A stretch of 64,000 nucleotides of DNA from Tricholoma matsutake (Eukaryota; Basidiomycota; Agaricomycetes; Agaricales; Tricholomataceae), in assembly GCA_026075535.2 (NCBI GenBank), contig AP026541.1, positions 11,904,001 through 11,968,000 on the forward strand, written 5' to 3'. The translations under genes were made by a program, and so were the position numbers. Under the pieces are notes generated by a model, which had not been told where the DNA came from, searched no databases, and saw only the letters and a list, made by a program, of their open reading frames with translations. Positions 11,451 through 22,401 of the stretch are shown here, piece by piece. Each line of letters starts with the position of its first letter. The first letter of the stretch is position 1.

Positions 11451-13348
11451 ATGGCAAGGACAATTCCTTCCTCCGCATCAATCCCCTCCAATGCCACCTG
11501 AGCCATCAGAGAACCCAGGACACAGACAGTACTGGAAGGGAGCAAATATAGGGTTGAAGAGCGGAAGATCATCGAGCCTAATAAAGATGGATTCCGATCT
11601 CAGGAATCAAAAGCTGCCCAATTGCAAATACTCAAGACTGACATTCTCCCCACCATATTTAATTACTGGGTGTCAATTGAGATGACCCCAATAGATACAG
11701 AGGAGAGTCACATGCATGCCAAGGTGGGGTATCATCCCATTCAATGTTGTATTATTGATCACATTGCCAGGAACTAACAAACTGGCTTTCGTACAACTGG
11801 TGAATGACAAAAGGCTCCTCAAGGAAGTCTAACAACTTCAAAGTGAAGCCATCAGAAGTGATCTGGAGCTTACACCAGGACCGAGTTTGGAAAGAGATCA
11901 GAGATATGTTAGGTGTTCAGGATGTGTCCACAAGTATGCCTGGATGGTTCCAGAATTGACTGCCAGCCATCAAGAAGGTTTTTGAAAGCATGACTGCAGA
12001 AGAAAAGGTAGTGCTTGAGGCTGAGCAGGAGAAAATGGAGGGGGAAGGTTATCCAGAGAAAACAAAGCAAATGTATGTTAACCTGTTGCCATTGCTGTTG
12101 CTGTTGCTGCTGCTGATGATGTTATTGATGTTTTGCAGTTGAGCAGAGAAGAACCTGGTTAAGCATGTGGAGGAGACTGCATGACAACAGTGGCTAAAAA
12201 TGGGGGTGCTTTCTGTGACATTCACAGCCTACACTGCACCTGATGGTTTGATGGTTGTTGACACATGAGTGAAAATCTCCTGCTGCCATTGCTGATCCAG
12301 CTCCCAATCACAGTCACGCAAATGTTTCATTGTTGATGGCCACCCCTGCACGATCCTTCATAGACACATATAATAATGAGATTATGGAGCTCAAGTGCCA
12401 CTTCATGGGCTATATCAAGGCTTTACATGCATCAGACATTGCTTCAAGGTCAACAGTGCATGGTGACTCAATGCAAATCCAACTTGAGATGACTAGTGAT
12501 GGGCTCCCCATCCTACCCACACCATGGAAAGGCTCACTGTACAAGAAAAAAGAGCTTGAGGAATGGTTTAAGTTGTATGTTGGGCAGCATTACAGTATGA
12601 TCACTTCCTTTTCAATGAGTTGTTACTTATCTGCATGCAGAACAAGCGAACAATGGTTGTACTCACCATATCCTATTCACAGCAATTGCTGAGCACACAT
12701 TGACATTCATCAATCCAGAATATCTCCCAGCCAGGTTCGAATGGACAGACATGGAGCATGCAAAAGAGTGTCATAGAAGACTTCTTCAACCACATTCTGC
12801 AGCGGCAAATGGCACAGGGCCCTGAGAGGGCATTCAGGTTCAAAAGAATCAAGCTACACAATGGTAGTGTCTCTCCTGTGCAATATCCTAATGATTTGAA
12901 TAGCCCTACACCTTCTCGATGGATGCGCAAACACACTGGCCAACATAATGCAGATGCCATTTCCATGCCTGATGTAGACTCCCCTGCTGCCCTGCCCAGT
13001 GTGGACAACCCAGTGGCCAGTGCTGACTCTGCTCCCACTCCCATGCCCGTGCCCATGCCTGACCCTGAGGGCCAATCCCAAGGCTTAGCTGCATCTTCTC
13101 CCAGCCCACATTCACAATCAAGAGCCATAAAAGCTGCAAAAGGCAAATCCAAGCCAAAGAAACCTGGCCAAAGGTCAATGGCAGAACAGGCACACAACTT
13201 GAACACAAGTGCAACTCTGTTGAATGATGTACAAGTCCATCAAACGATGATGGACATCTCTGTAGAGCTGGCATTGCTCAGCCACAGCCAATTAATGGTC
13301 CAGGTGATGGTGAACCGCAGTATCTTATACCTTGAGACATGTACATGA
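11451..13348 (+). pseudogene. Accessory gene divergent from the KDZ transposase, unknown function
   Basis: The gene starts about 100 bp from the KDZ start and runs the opposite way. The ATG at 11451 leads to RVEERKIIEPNKDGFRSQES and DILPTIFNYW. Later pieces include VFESMTAEEKVVLEAEQEKM (about 11970-12040), a likely intron with a TTGCTG microsatellite (12071-12139), LVKHVEETA..QWLKMGVLS, then 12330-12692 and 12758-13348. The last part contains IEDFFNHILQRQMAQGPERAF and a Pro/Ser-rich Lys-rich tail. I recognise the overall pattern as a protein family expanded in mushroom genomes, but I know no function for it. TGA codons (one at about codon 17, CGA-derived) and frameshifts show decay. Confidence 0.55.
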
Positions 13349-13482
13349 GGTACATGGGACCCATGTCAGGCAACAATGTGAATGACCCCCCTATTGATCC
13401 ATCCCTGTTCAGAAACAACAACTCCACTCTGCCTCCTCAACAAACATCACAGCATCCTAAACCTTGCCCCCTTTTTGGTGGC

Positions 13483-13557
13483 CAGGACATGGGAGCAGCC
13501 AGGACATGGGAGCAGCCAGGACATGGGAGCAGCCAGCATGGGAGCAGCCAGCATGCC
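13483..13557 (+). repeat. Short tandem repeat, unit about 18 bp
   Basis: The word GGACATGGGAGCAGCCA recurs three times head to tail, followed by two shortened copies (GCATGGGAGCAGCCA). It lies just after the accessory pseudogene. Confidence 0.8.
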
Positions 13558-13678
13558 CGACGTAGGATTGTCAGTGGTTAGCTATCAACCAATGACCCCA
13601 CCCCCATCCCAACAAAACCTGACAATCAACCAATCAGAGGGTCAACACTGAAAGACAGCTGATGACCTTGCACAACAG

Positions 13679-14846
13679 TAAGGCATAGCATGAGTCCAGG
13701 TCACCCACAGGTACCTGTGAGTTGACCCATGGGAATACCCATGGGTATGCACACTCACCGCTCCGGGAATGGATCCTTGAGGATCTGGGTATCAGTTTTT
13801 GGATGTATGAGTACTCACACAAGTACTCATGCATGATCCACTGCACCATTTAGGAGAGTATAAACATAATATATACAGTATAATATTAGTTTCTGAAAGG
13901 AATAAATGTGGTATTATTCATTTACAGTGGTCCAAGCTTTCCAGAGAAATAGAGAGCAAGCTGCAAGAGGTGTTTACCATTGAAGAATGGCTGCACTGAT
14001 CAACTGATGCATTTAGGTGCATGTAGATATACTATATACAGTGTGGAATCCCGGTTTACAAAAGGAACAGCTGTGGCACCATTGAGTTATAGTCCTGCGG
14101 GTTTTTAAGAGGAATGATGAGGAAGAGGTAATTACTATAAAAGAACGGCCCAATAGTTCAGCTATTGCATTGGGATGCATGTATATATACTATATCCGGT
14201 GTGGAATCCCACTTTATGAAAGGAACGGTTGTGACACCATTGAGTTATAGTCCTGCAGGCTTTTGAGAGGAATGATGAGGAAGAGGTAATTACTATATAA
14301 GAATGGCTGCACCGTTCAACTATTGCATTGGCAAACATGTAGATATACTATATACAGTGTGGAATCCCAATTTATGAAAGGAGCAGTTATGGCATCGTCG
14401 AGTTATAGTCCTGCATATTTTTGAGAGCAATGAGGAGGAAGAGGTAATTACTATAAAAGAATGGCTGCACTGTTCAACCAGTGCATTTGGGAACTTGTAT
14501 ATATACTTTATGCAGTGTAGAATCCAACTTTATGAAAGGAACAGTCAAGGTATTATTGAATTGCAATGCTGCAATACATGACTCAGTTACTCAGCACTCC
14601 AAGTAGGCCTCGAATTAGCTATTATTATTTATTTCCTATATATTATATTGTGAGTACTTATATGGGTCATGAGTACTTGGCATGGCCTGTCGCACTCAGG
14701 CACTTGTATACTGATGGGTTTTATACTCACAGATCCGGATCATCCATGGGAAAATACTCGTGCGGATCTGAGTAATGGTTTTCTAGCCTAGAATACTCGT
14801 GAGTTCAGATCTGGGTCACCCATGGGTGCACCCATGCTATGCCTTA
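13679..14846. mobile_element. hAT-like non-autonomous element with 8-bp TSD
   Basis: The ends are inverted: TAAGGCATAGCATGAGT at the left and the complement of TAAGGCATAGCATGGGT at the right. The 8-bp CACAACAG occurs immediately outside both ends (13671-13678 and 14847-14854). An 8-bp duplication with short inverted ends is the hAT signature. The 1168-bp interior has no transposase frame. It consists of palindrome-prone flanks rich in GAGTACTCAC and CCATGGG words around a 158-bp tandem array. It is therefore a passive passenger that needs a transposase from elsewhere. Confidence 0.85.
13863..14580. repeat. 158-bp tandem repeat, about 4.5 copies
   Basis: Unit starts at 14021, 14179, 14337 and 14495 are exactly 158 bp apart, each beginning RTGTAKATATACT. 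A more diverged unit precedes them from about 13863. The units share GTGTGGAATCC near the start and GAAGAGGTAATTACTATA in the middle. The array lies wholly inside the hAT-like element. Confidence 0.9.
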
Positions 14847-14854
14847 CACAACAG

Positions 14855-15088
14855 GGGGCCATTTTAATCATAACCCTTGGTAAAAGAGAGAAGAGGAAAA
14901 ATGTGAAATTTTCAGACTAATTATACAACAATATCTCTGTATGAATGTAAAATACAATCGTCCAACCCTTACTTTTTTCTGCCTCGTTTGACCTCCTCTC
15001 TGTCCTCAGATGTGCCCACTCTGTTCTTTGGGTTTGGCTGAGGGCTGGTACTTCTCGAAGGTCGGGCAGGTGACAAATGGTGAGGGAA
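14855..15088 (-). pseudogene. Tail of the interrupted Pro/Ala-rich gene
   Basis: On the minus strand a short stretch continues the neighbouring gene in another frame: SPFVTCPTFEKYQPSAKPKE followed by a stop at about 15008. The remainder up to the hAT-like element shows no coding sign. Confidence 0.35.
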
Positions 15089-15853
15089 TCAGTGTAATTG
15101 TGGAGGAGAAGGGGAATGCGATGCCAGCAGTGAAGGAGGGGCAGGTGGTACAAACACATTTCTGGTGGATACCATTACTGGTTCCACAGGGTCAGCATTG
15201 GGGATTGAGGGGGGTTGAAGGAGGGGAGGAAGGGGCACATCCACAGAGGTCATACATTGAACTGATTCCTGAGAATCTTGCAGCGTGGCAGGGACGACCT
15301 TGATTTGAGGACCATGTCCTTCTTCCTCAAGTCCAGTGGGAGCAGGAGTGGGAGCAGCATGTGGAAGTGCAGGAGTGGGAGTGGCAGGTGGCGGTGCAAG
15401 TGCAGGAATGGGGGCGGGAGTGGCAGGTGGCAGTGCAGGAGCAGCTGGTGGGGCAGCAGGTGGAAGTGCAGGAGCAGGGGCGGGAGTGGGAGTGACAGGT
15501 GGCAGTGCAAGTGTGGGAATGGGGGCGTGAGCAGCAGGTGGCAGTGCAGGAGTGGCAGGTGGGGCATCAGGTGGAAGTGCAGGAACAGGAGCAGGGGTGG
15601 GAGCAGGACCAACCTTGCCTCCATCTTCTTCAGGCCAAGCCACCTCATGTCTATCTTCCTCACTACCAGCATCAGTGGCAGCAGTCCTGTGCCAGTGATC
15701 CTCCCAAACAGTGTCCCCAGCATCCTGCTCATCTTTGTTGACCTCCATACCATACCTTTGCCTATAGCTTGGACCCTCTCCAAGATAGTGCAGCTCACCT
15801 GCACCATTGTACAACACAAGGGGTTGTGGGCAGAACCCCATGTACTCTTCCAT
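15089..15853 (-). pseudogene. 3' part of a Pro/Ala-rich gene cut by marY1 copy 2
   Basis: The 254 residues begin MEEYMGFCPQPLVLYNGAGE, continue with an acidic part (DEQDAGDTVWEDHWHRTAAT), then about 110 residues built from short Pro/Ala words. The end is SPPQLH. The frame does not truly start here. Directly outside 15853 lies the CTCAT target duplication of marY1 copy 2, and the frame continues in phase at 21795 on the far side of that element. The product is unknown. The low-complexity part comes from a hexamer microsatellite. The upstream pieces are at 21795-21958 and 22273-22325. Confidence 0.6.
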
Positions 15854-15858
15854 CTCAT

Positions 15859-16223
15859 TGTAAAGGGACTAGGGGGGTGCCCTGTGTGTTTCTCCTATTT
15901 TTATATTCATTCTATATTTTTCCTCACTTCATTTGCCTCTCTTCTTCATTTTCTATGATTTTTCCGGATTTTATTACTAATTTTCCCTTTCTATCATGTT
16001 TGTGCATGTTGACAGTTTTATATTTAGAGGCAGAGCACCCCTTCCGACATCTACCCCTTGGTATGATGTCATTCAGTGGCCTTGATCTGCCTATCTCTGC
16101 CTTTTCTATTTTTAGGTTATTATTTGATTTTTGTCATCTTCACATATACTGGGCATCGGCAAAGGGATCCTGAGAGTTTTCTCTTCCGATTTCCCTTTGC
16201 TAGAGGCTTAGGTTGCCCTTATA
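15859..16223 (+). repeat. 5' LTR of marY1 copy 2 (365 bp, internally deleted)
   Basis: It begins TGTAAAGGGACTAGG and ends CCCTTATA. A TATA-like CATATAC lies at about 16142. The word AGAGTTTTCT (16173-16182) is partly complementary to the AAAACTCT that straddles the LTR end (16223-16230), as explained for copy 3. Confidence 0.9.
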
Positions 16224-16381
16224 AAACTCTCTCCTAAGGCCCAAAATCATGAATGCACTGCCCAAGATAGGCAGATACAGAGTGGACAATGCTTCCCAAA
16301 GCTCCAGACTCCCTACACACTGTTCCAGATAGTCTTGCCTTTACTGTGCTGCCATTTTTGCCAAACGTGCCCCTTAGTGAC

Positions 16382-17500
16382 ATGGATGCATCAGAGTACC
16401 TCAATGCACTTGAAAGCGATGTTTCCGGAATATGTGCGCAAATTGATTTGCTTAAATCTACAATTGAAAACTTTGTTAGGACCCTCCAGACTAACCCTAC
16501 AACCAATATTCCCCCCATTGCAACTCCAAGCGCACCCAACAACGATGTACCACCAAACACGCCCACTAAAGAGCATGCCCAGATCAAACCATCCCCCCCA
16601 CTGAATTTAATGGCACACGTGTGCAGGGACGTGCATTCCTTAACTCCTGTGAGTTATACATCAGTCTCCAGTCACATCAATTCATCAATGAGGCTGCAAA
16701 AATTTATTGGGCCTTCACATACATGAAATCTGAATGCGCCTATCTCTATGTGGACCATATTCTGCATCAAACTAAAGAACTCGGTTCTCTACCTTTCTCC
16801 ACTTGGGGTGACTTTCGAGCCAAGTTTGTACGCCACTTTTGTCCCCTCAATGAGCACCACCGAGCAGTGACACAACTTGAGTCATCCTCTTACCACCAGG
16901 CATGTTGATCTGTGGACAATTATATCGATGAGTTTAAGGATTTGGTAGACATGGCAGGATATGGGAGTGGGCTACCAGTGGTGGTGAAGCTCCAACGGGG
17001 CCTCAACTGAGAAATTCAGGACCAGATTGCACAGATATTGGAGGGGCGCCCAGCGGACAATGATATCTATGCTTGGTATGAAGCTGCTTCACTCTGTGAC
17101 AAGAACTGACTCACAAATGCAGTGTTTAATGCTGCATTCCATGCTCCAACTACCACTCATGCACCCTACACCTTCAATTGAACCCTTCCCCACCTTAACC
17201 CCATTCCTGTTCATCAAACTCCCACACCAGCCATCAATGTCCCAGTACCAATGGATGTTGATGCAGCCCGCAACTGTGCATGTAGGTTGGATCACTGCTA
17301 CCATTGTGGGGAAACTGGGCAGAGGGCTGGAGCATGTCCCCATCATTAGGATATCCGCATGCTCACCCCCAAGGGGTGAGATGAACTCCTCCAAGACTTG
17401 TTGGCACTTGTAGATGTCGAGGAAGCGAAGGATCAGGTTGCAGAGGAGACCAAGTCAGAAGTTGTAGAGGAGCAGGATTTTTCTATTCACAGCGAGTGAA
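16382..17500 (+). pseudogene. gag of marY1 copy 2
   Basis: The ATG opens MDASEYLNALESDVSG. After a poly-C run near 16592 the frame shifts to the one carrying the capsid-like part (FLNSCELYISLQSHQ, WGDFRAKFVRHFCPLNEHH). Relative to copy 3 the poly-C run is shorter, giving a one-base loss, whereas copy 3 has one base extra. The zinc-knuckle region is damaged: the CYRCGEPGH of copy 3 is no longer a clean CCHC box. Several TGA codons are CGA-derived. Confidence 0.8.
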
Positions 17501-20500
17501 TCATACACCCTCACTGCCTGTCCATAACCACTTTGAAGTCTTGTCAGTTGAATCCCAGGAGAATGAATTCATTTCTATGACTGTTCCCCACAACAACCCT
17601 TCGAAGTTGGCTGAAGACATACCTGCTCTTCCCATCTCTCCCTCTGCTCCCCACACCCCAAAATTAAATCATGGGAGCGTAAACTACCATGCAAATATAT
17701 TGTTGCATCCACTCCCTCTACACATTCCTTGAACCTAGCAATCGAACTGTAGACGACTGACACTGGACAGATACTTGGTGTCTCTGCACTCCTGGACTCT
17801 GGTGTGACCAGTCTCTTCATTGATGCCCATCTCACACAACAACATCACCTAAATACTCGCTCACTCTCATGTCTGATACCTGTGTATAATGTGGATGGGT
17901 CCCCAAATGAAGCTGGTGCCATCCAAGAGGTTGTAGACCTGGCCCTCCATTACAAAGATCATAGTGAGCATGCCCTTTTTGCTGTCACTCAATTAGGAAA
18001 GCAAAAGGTGATTTTGGGCTATCTGTGGCTTCGAGACCATAACCCAGAGGTCGACTGGCATGCTGGGGAGGTTACCATGAGCCGATGCCCATCCCACTGT
18101 CATACTTGTTTCACAGAAGCCAGGCAAGAATGTCATGGACAGAAGGTGGCGATACGACATACTCAGAAGTGTCATGCTGGACCCCTGCCTATACCTGAAG
18201 TGGAGTTGGAAGGGGTTCCTGATCTGATGCCAGACCTGGATGATGATGATGAGGAGCCAGAGGAAGTGGAGGAAGGTGATCAGATCTTCTACACTGCAAT
18301 TTGTCCATCACACAAGGTGTGTGCTACATCAAACATATCCCAATGCCTTGCTGAGGCCTTCCACAAAAACAATGCTGCTAAATCCTCTACTAATTCATTG
18401 CTCCCTCATCTCCATGAGTTTGGAGATGTGTTCTCCAAGGAATCGTTTGACTCTCTCCCTGTGTGCAAGCCATGGGATCACGTGATTGAACTCACCCCCG
18501 GTGCAACCCCTTCATCCTGCAAGGTCTATCCTCTCTCTCCTAAAGAACAATGACAACTTGACCAGTTCATCAATGAACACCTGGCCTCTGGATGTATTTG
18601 ACCATCGAAGTCACCCATGGCCTGTCCCTTTTTCTTTGTCAAGAAGAAGGATGGCTCAACAACATCATGGTCAAAAATCGCTACCCATTACCTCTCATCT
18701 CTGAACTTGTGAACCAGCTCCATGGAGCCTGATACTTCACCAAGCTCGACGTCTGTTGGGGGTACAATAATGTGAGGATAAAGGAGGGAGATGAGGGGAA
18801 GGCAGCCTTTCATACCAACCGTGGTCTTTTTGAACCACTTGTAATGTTCTTTGGCCTTACTAATAGCCCTGCCACCTTTCAGACCATGATGAATGACATT
18901 TTCCATGACCTCATCGTTGAAGGTGTTGTCTGCATCTATCTCGACAACATCCTCATCTTCACTCGCATGGTTGAAGAGCACCATCACATCATGCACCTCA
19001 TCCTAGAATGGCTTTGACACTTTACCTTCGTCAGGACAAGTGTGAGTTTGAGAAGACCAAGATCAAGTACCTCGGCCTGATTATCTCAGAGGGTCAGGTG
19101 GAGATGGATCCTATCAAGGTGAATGGGGTCATGGCTTGGCTGATGCCCATGAACAAGAAAGAGGTGCAGTCTTTCCTGGGCTTCATCAATTTCTATCAGT
19201 GTTTTATCAAGGATTTCTCACATCATCCATGACCACTGTTCGACTTGACAGGAAAGGAGGCATGGAGGTGGGATAATGCACAACAGGAGGCATTTGAAAG
19301 GCTTAAAGAGATGGTCACTTCTGCTCCCATCCTTACCTTTGCTGATGATTCACATCCTTTTCATGTAGAAGCCGACAGTTCTGACTTTGCGACAGGCGCT
19401 GTGTTGTCTCAGCAGTCTCCAGAGGACCAGAAGTGGCATCCTGTTGCATTCTACTCCAAAAGCAAAAGGCTTAGTGCTGTAGAGCAAAATTATGAGATCC
19501 ATGACAAGGAGATGTTGGCAATAATGTGTGTGCTTGAGGAGTGGTGACACTTCCTTGAGGATGCCCAACACAAGGTAGAAATTTGGACGGATCACAAGAA
19601 TCTTGAGTACTTTATGACGGCCAAGAAATTGAACCGTCGTCAAGCTCATTGGTCCCTGTATCTATCCAGATTCGACTTCTCCTTGCACCACTGTCTGGGT
19701 CGCAGCATGGGGAAGACCAATGCCCTCTCCCAACATGCAGACCATGGGGATGGCAGTGATGACAACCAAAACATTGTGTTGTTGCAGCCAGACCTGTTCA
19801 CTATTCGGGCACTGGAAGGCATCGCACCTCAGGGTGAGGAGCAGGACATCCTACATGACATTCATTGTGCAAACCATAGCAGTTTACATGAGGATGTTGT
19901 TGCCAGAGCTGTTAAAGAACTGAGAAAGGGATCCACCCTTTCCTTGCATGCGGCAGAGTGGGCTGAAAAAGAGGACTTGTTGTATTTCAGGGACTGCATC
20001 TATGTTCCCAATGACCCAGACCTTCACTGGCGCATCATATCCCAACACCATGACTCACAGATTCCTGGTCATCCTGGATGCTGGAAGACCTTGGAGCTCA
20101 CCTCATGGAATTATTGGTGGCCACAAATGCCATGGCTCATTGGTCAGTATTGTCGCACTTGTGACCTTTGCTTATGCACCAAGGTTCCTCATCACAAACC
20201 CATTGGTGAGCTACACCCTCTTCCTGTTCCAGAGAGTCGTTGGGATGTTGTCAGCGTCGACTTTGTGGTGGAGTTGCCAGAGTTGAATGGGTTTGATGCA
20301 GTGATGTGCACAGTTGATTCAGTGGGAAAATGCGCTCACTTCATTCCCACTCACACCACTGTCAGTGCCCTGGGTGCTGCCCAACTCTACCTCCACCATG
20401 TGTGGAAATTACACAGACTTCCTGGTGCTTTCCTCTCTGATTGTGGCCCTCAGTTCATGGCAGAGTTCACTCGCGAGCTGTACCGACTCCTGGGGATCAA

Positions 20501-21284
20501 ACTCCTTGCTTCAACTGCTTATCACCCACCAACCGACGGCCAGACTGAGCAAGTCAACCAGGAACTGGAGCAGTACATCCGCATCTTTGTCAATGAATGC
20601 CAGGACAATTGGGACAATCTTCTCCCCTTGGCCAAGTTTGGATACAACAACCATGTCCATGCTTCCACTCAACAGACCCCTTTCCTCTTAGACACTGGAT
20701 GACATCCACGCATGGGATTTGAACCTTGCCAATCTCCCTCACACATCGAGACAGTGAATGAGTTCACAGAATGCATGCGGGATAGCTCGGAGGAGGCAAA
20801 GGCAGCCTTAGCAAAGGCGAAGGATGACATGGCATGCTTTTACAACCAACACCATTCTCTGATCCCTCAGTACAAGGTTGGTGATCGAGTTTATCTTGAC
20901 TCCAGTGACATCTCCACTACACGTCCATCCAAGAAACTTGCTCATCGCTTCCTGGGACCTTTCCCCATTGTCAAGTGTGTGGGAATGCATGCCTATCGTC
21001 TATGCCTCCCAGCCTCCATGTCCAGACTCCACCCAGTCTTCCATGTCATCAAACTCCTTCCAGCTCCCCCAGATCCATTCCTGGGACGCCATTCACACCC
21101 ACCACCACTGCCTACAGTGATTGAGGGAGAACCCCAATATGAAGTCGAGTCAATCTTGGACAGCTGTTTGCATCGAGGAAAACTCCAGTATTTGGTGCAT
21201 TGGAAGGGTTATGGGTATGAGGAGAGCTCATGGGTCAAAGAGTCTGACGTGAATGCCCCTCGGTTAGTCAAGGAATTCCACTGA
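17496..21284 (+). pseudogene. pol of marY1 copy 2 (PR, RT, RH, IN, chromodomain)
   Basis: The protease motif LLDSGVTSLFIDAHL lies near 17790. RT spans about 18600-19230 but lacks roughly 33 bp where copy 3 encodes SLRLVQDYRR. Its catalytic box reads YLDN at about 18940 instead of YLDD, through a GAC to AAC CpG transition. RNase H follows (VEADSSDFATGAVLSQQ near 19370, a DHKNLEYF motif near 19590). The integrase zinc finger is intact (HH then CRTCDLC near 20150). The first catalytic Asp (SVDFVVELPE) is kept and the DDE end reads QTEQVNQELEQY. The chromodomain is at about 21140-21270 (LVHWKGYGYEESSWVKESDV). A TGA after SGC I near 18600 is shared with copy 3. Confidence 0.88.
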
Positions 21285-21379
21285 CGGCACACTGCTGCAC
21301 CACATCACATTCAAGTCAGTGACTTTGGTCATATGTGATTTCAAATGCATCAGGGCAATGCATCTTACAGATGGGGTGA

Positions 21380-21794
21380 TGTAAGGGGACTAGGGGGGTG
21401 CCCTGTGTGTTTCTCCTATTTTTATGTTCGTTCTATATTTTTCCTCACTTCATTTCCTTCTATTCTTCATTTTCTATGATTTTTCCGGATTTTATTACTA
21501 ATTTTCCCTTTCTATCATGTTTGTGCATGTTGACAGTTTTATATTTAGAGGTGGAGCACCCCTTCCCCTTGGTATGATGTCATTCAGTGGCCTTGATCTG
21601 CCTATCTCCACCTTTTCTATTTTTAGGTTATTATTTGATTTTTGTCATCTTCACATATACTGGGCATCAGCAAAGGGATCCTTAGAGTTTTCTCTTCGGA
21701 TTTCCCTTTGCTAGGTGTGTCCCCAATCCCTGTACTATGTAGTATAATTTTAACTTCAGATTTCCCTTTGCTAGAGGCTTAGGTTGCCCTTATA
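21380..21794 (+). repeat. 3' LTR of marY1 copy 2 (415 bp)
   Basis: It begins TGTAAGGGGACTAGG and ends CCCTTATA, and is followed at once by the CTCAT duplication. It has a small internal gap relative to the 426-bp LTRs of copy 3 at the CTTCCGACA position. It still carries both copies of the GGATTTCCCTTTGCTAG word. Confidence 0.92.
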
Positions 21795-21958
21795 CTCATC
21801 CATCCTTCTGCTCAAGCTGGCCATATTCTCCTGTATGTTGGCCATTGCTCTGGGGAAGTTCTGATGGAGCCAATCACCCTGATTGTACAGATGATGCTCC
21901 AGTTCTTGTATATGGTTGTTGAAGTCACAGAGCTCCCCAGCAGTAATGGGAGTGGGAG
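21795..21958 (-). pseudogene. Middle part of the interrupted Pro/Ala-rich gene
   Basis: Between marY1 copy 2 and the MITE, the minus strand encodes TPTPITAGELCDFNNHIQEL and then a helical segment ending MASLSRRMDE. The last codon uses the first base of the CTCAT duplication, and the frame continues at 15853. Toward the other end it continues in phase across the MITE at 22273. Confidence 0.6.
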
Positions 21959-21960
21959 TA

Positions 21961-22270
21961 GGGAACTGCACGGGTTTTACCTGCAGGTTTCCCATGCTTT
22001 TATTTCCTAATTTATTCAATGAGTTTTGCATGAAAACTCATGAAAAAATGATTTTCTGATAGCTATTCAATGGATGCTTGTGATACAAGGGACAAAATAA
22101 TTTATTTTCGACCTTGTCACATGACAGATGTCACCCAAATATTGTTCTATGTGTTAGATCACAAAGAGCCAACAAAAAGCTTCGAGAAAAAAATGATTTT
22201 TCATGATTTTTCATGCAAAACTCATTGGATAAATCAGGAAATAAAAGCGTGGGAAACCCATGCAGTTCCC
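21961..22270. mobile_element. Tc1/mariner-like MITE, 310 bp, TA duplication
   Basis: Imperfect inverted ends of about 85-95 bp start GGGAACTGCAYGGG, share TTTATTTCCTRATTTATYCA and GAGTTTTGCATGAAAA, and are flanked by TA on both sides (21959-21960 and 22271-22272). A TA duplication with long inverted ends and no coding capacity fits a Tc1/mariner-derived MITE. It was mobilised by an unseen transposase. It sits in the same minus-strand gene that marY1 copy 2 later, or earlier, interrupted. Confidence 0.85.
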
Positions 22271-22272
22271 TA

Positions 22273-22325
22273 AGTGGGAGAGGGTGAGGGAGAGGGCAAG
22301 GGCAGGCATTCATGCGCGATGTCAA
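22273..22325 (-). pseudogene. 5' fragment of the interrupted Pro/Ala-rich gene
   Basis: The frame reads NACPCPLPHPLPL and stops exactly at the TA duplication. Removing the MITE and one TA joins it in phase to the segment at 21958. Upstream exons are uncertain. A TGA lies a few codons before, in a context suggesting a former CGA. Confidence 0.5.
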
Positions 22326-22401
22326 TCATCTTGATGTCAGAGGAATATGTTGCTGTGGTCAATGTTCAGTGGTTATTTGTATGGTGATACATAGTACTTA
22401 C

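Larger units (their letters stand above)
15859..21794 (+). mobile_element. marY1-like Ty3/gypsy chromovirus, copy 2, inactivated
   Basis: This is a complete insertion with LTRs at 15859-16223 and 21380-21794. It is flanked by the 5-bp target duplication CTCAT (15854-15858 and 21795-21799). Gag and pol are on the plus strand in the order gag, protease, RT, RNase H, integrase, chromodomain. The 5' LTR has lost about 50 bp by recombination between two copies of the internal word GGATTTCCCTTTGCTAG. Many CpG sites that survive in copy 3 are TpG or CpA here, and stops and frameshifts are scattered through pol. It is older than copy 3. Confidence 0.93.

Noticed and set aside
13863..14580. CRISPR-like regular repeats
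   Set aside because: The period is 158 bp with no spacer/repeat division, inside a TIR element in a eukaryotic genome; it is a tandem satellite.
15278..15958. Plus-strand Gly/Ser/Trp-rich frame
   Set aside because: It is the complement of the Pro/Ala-rich minus-strand gene; the hexamer repeat keeps all frames open.
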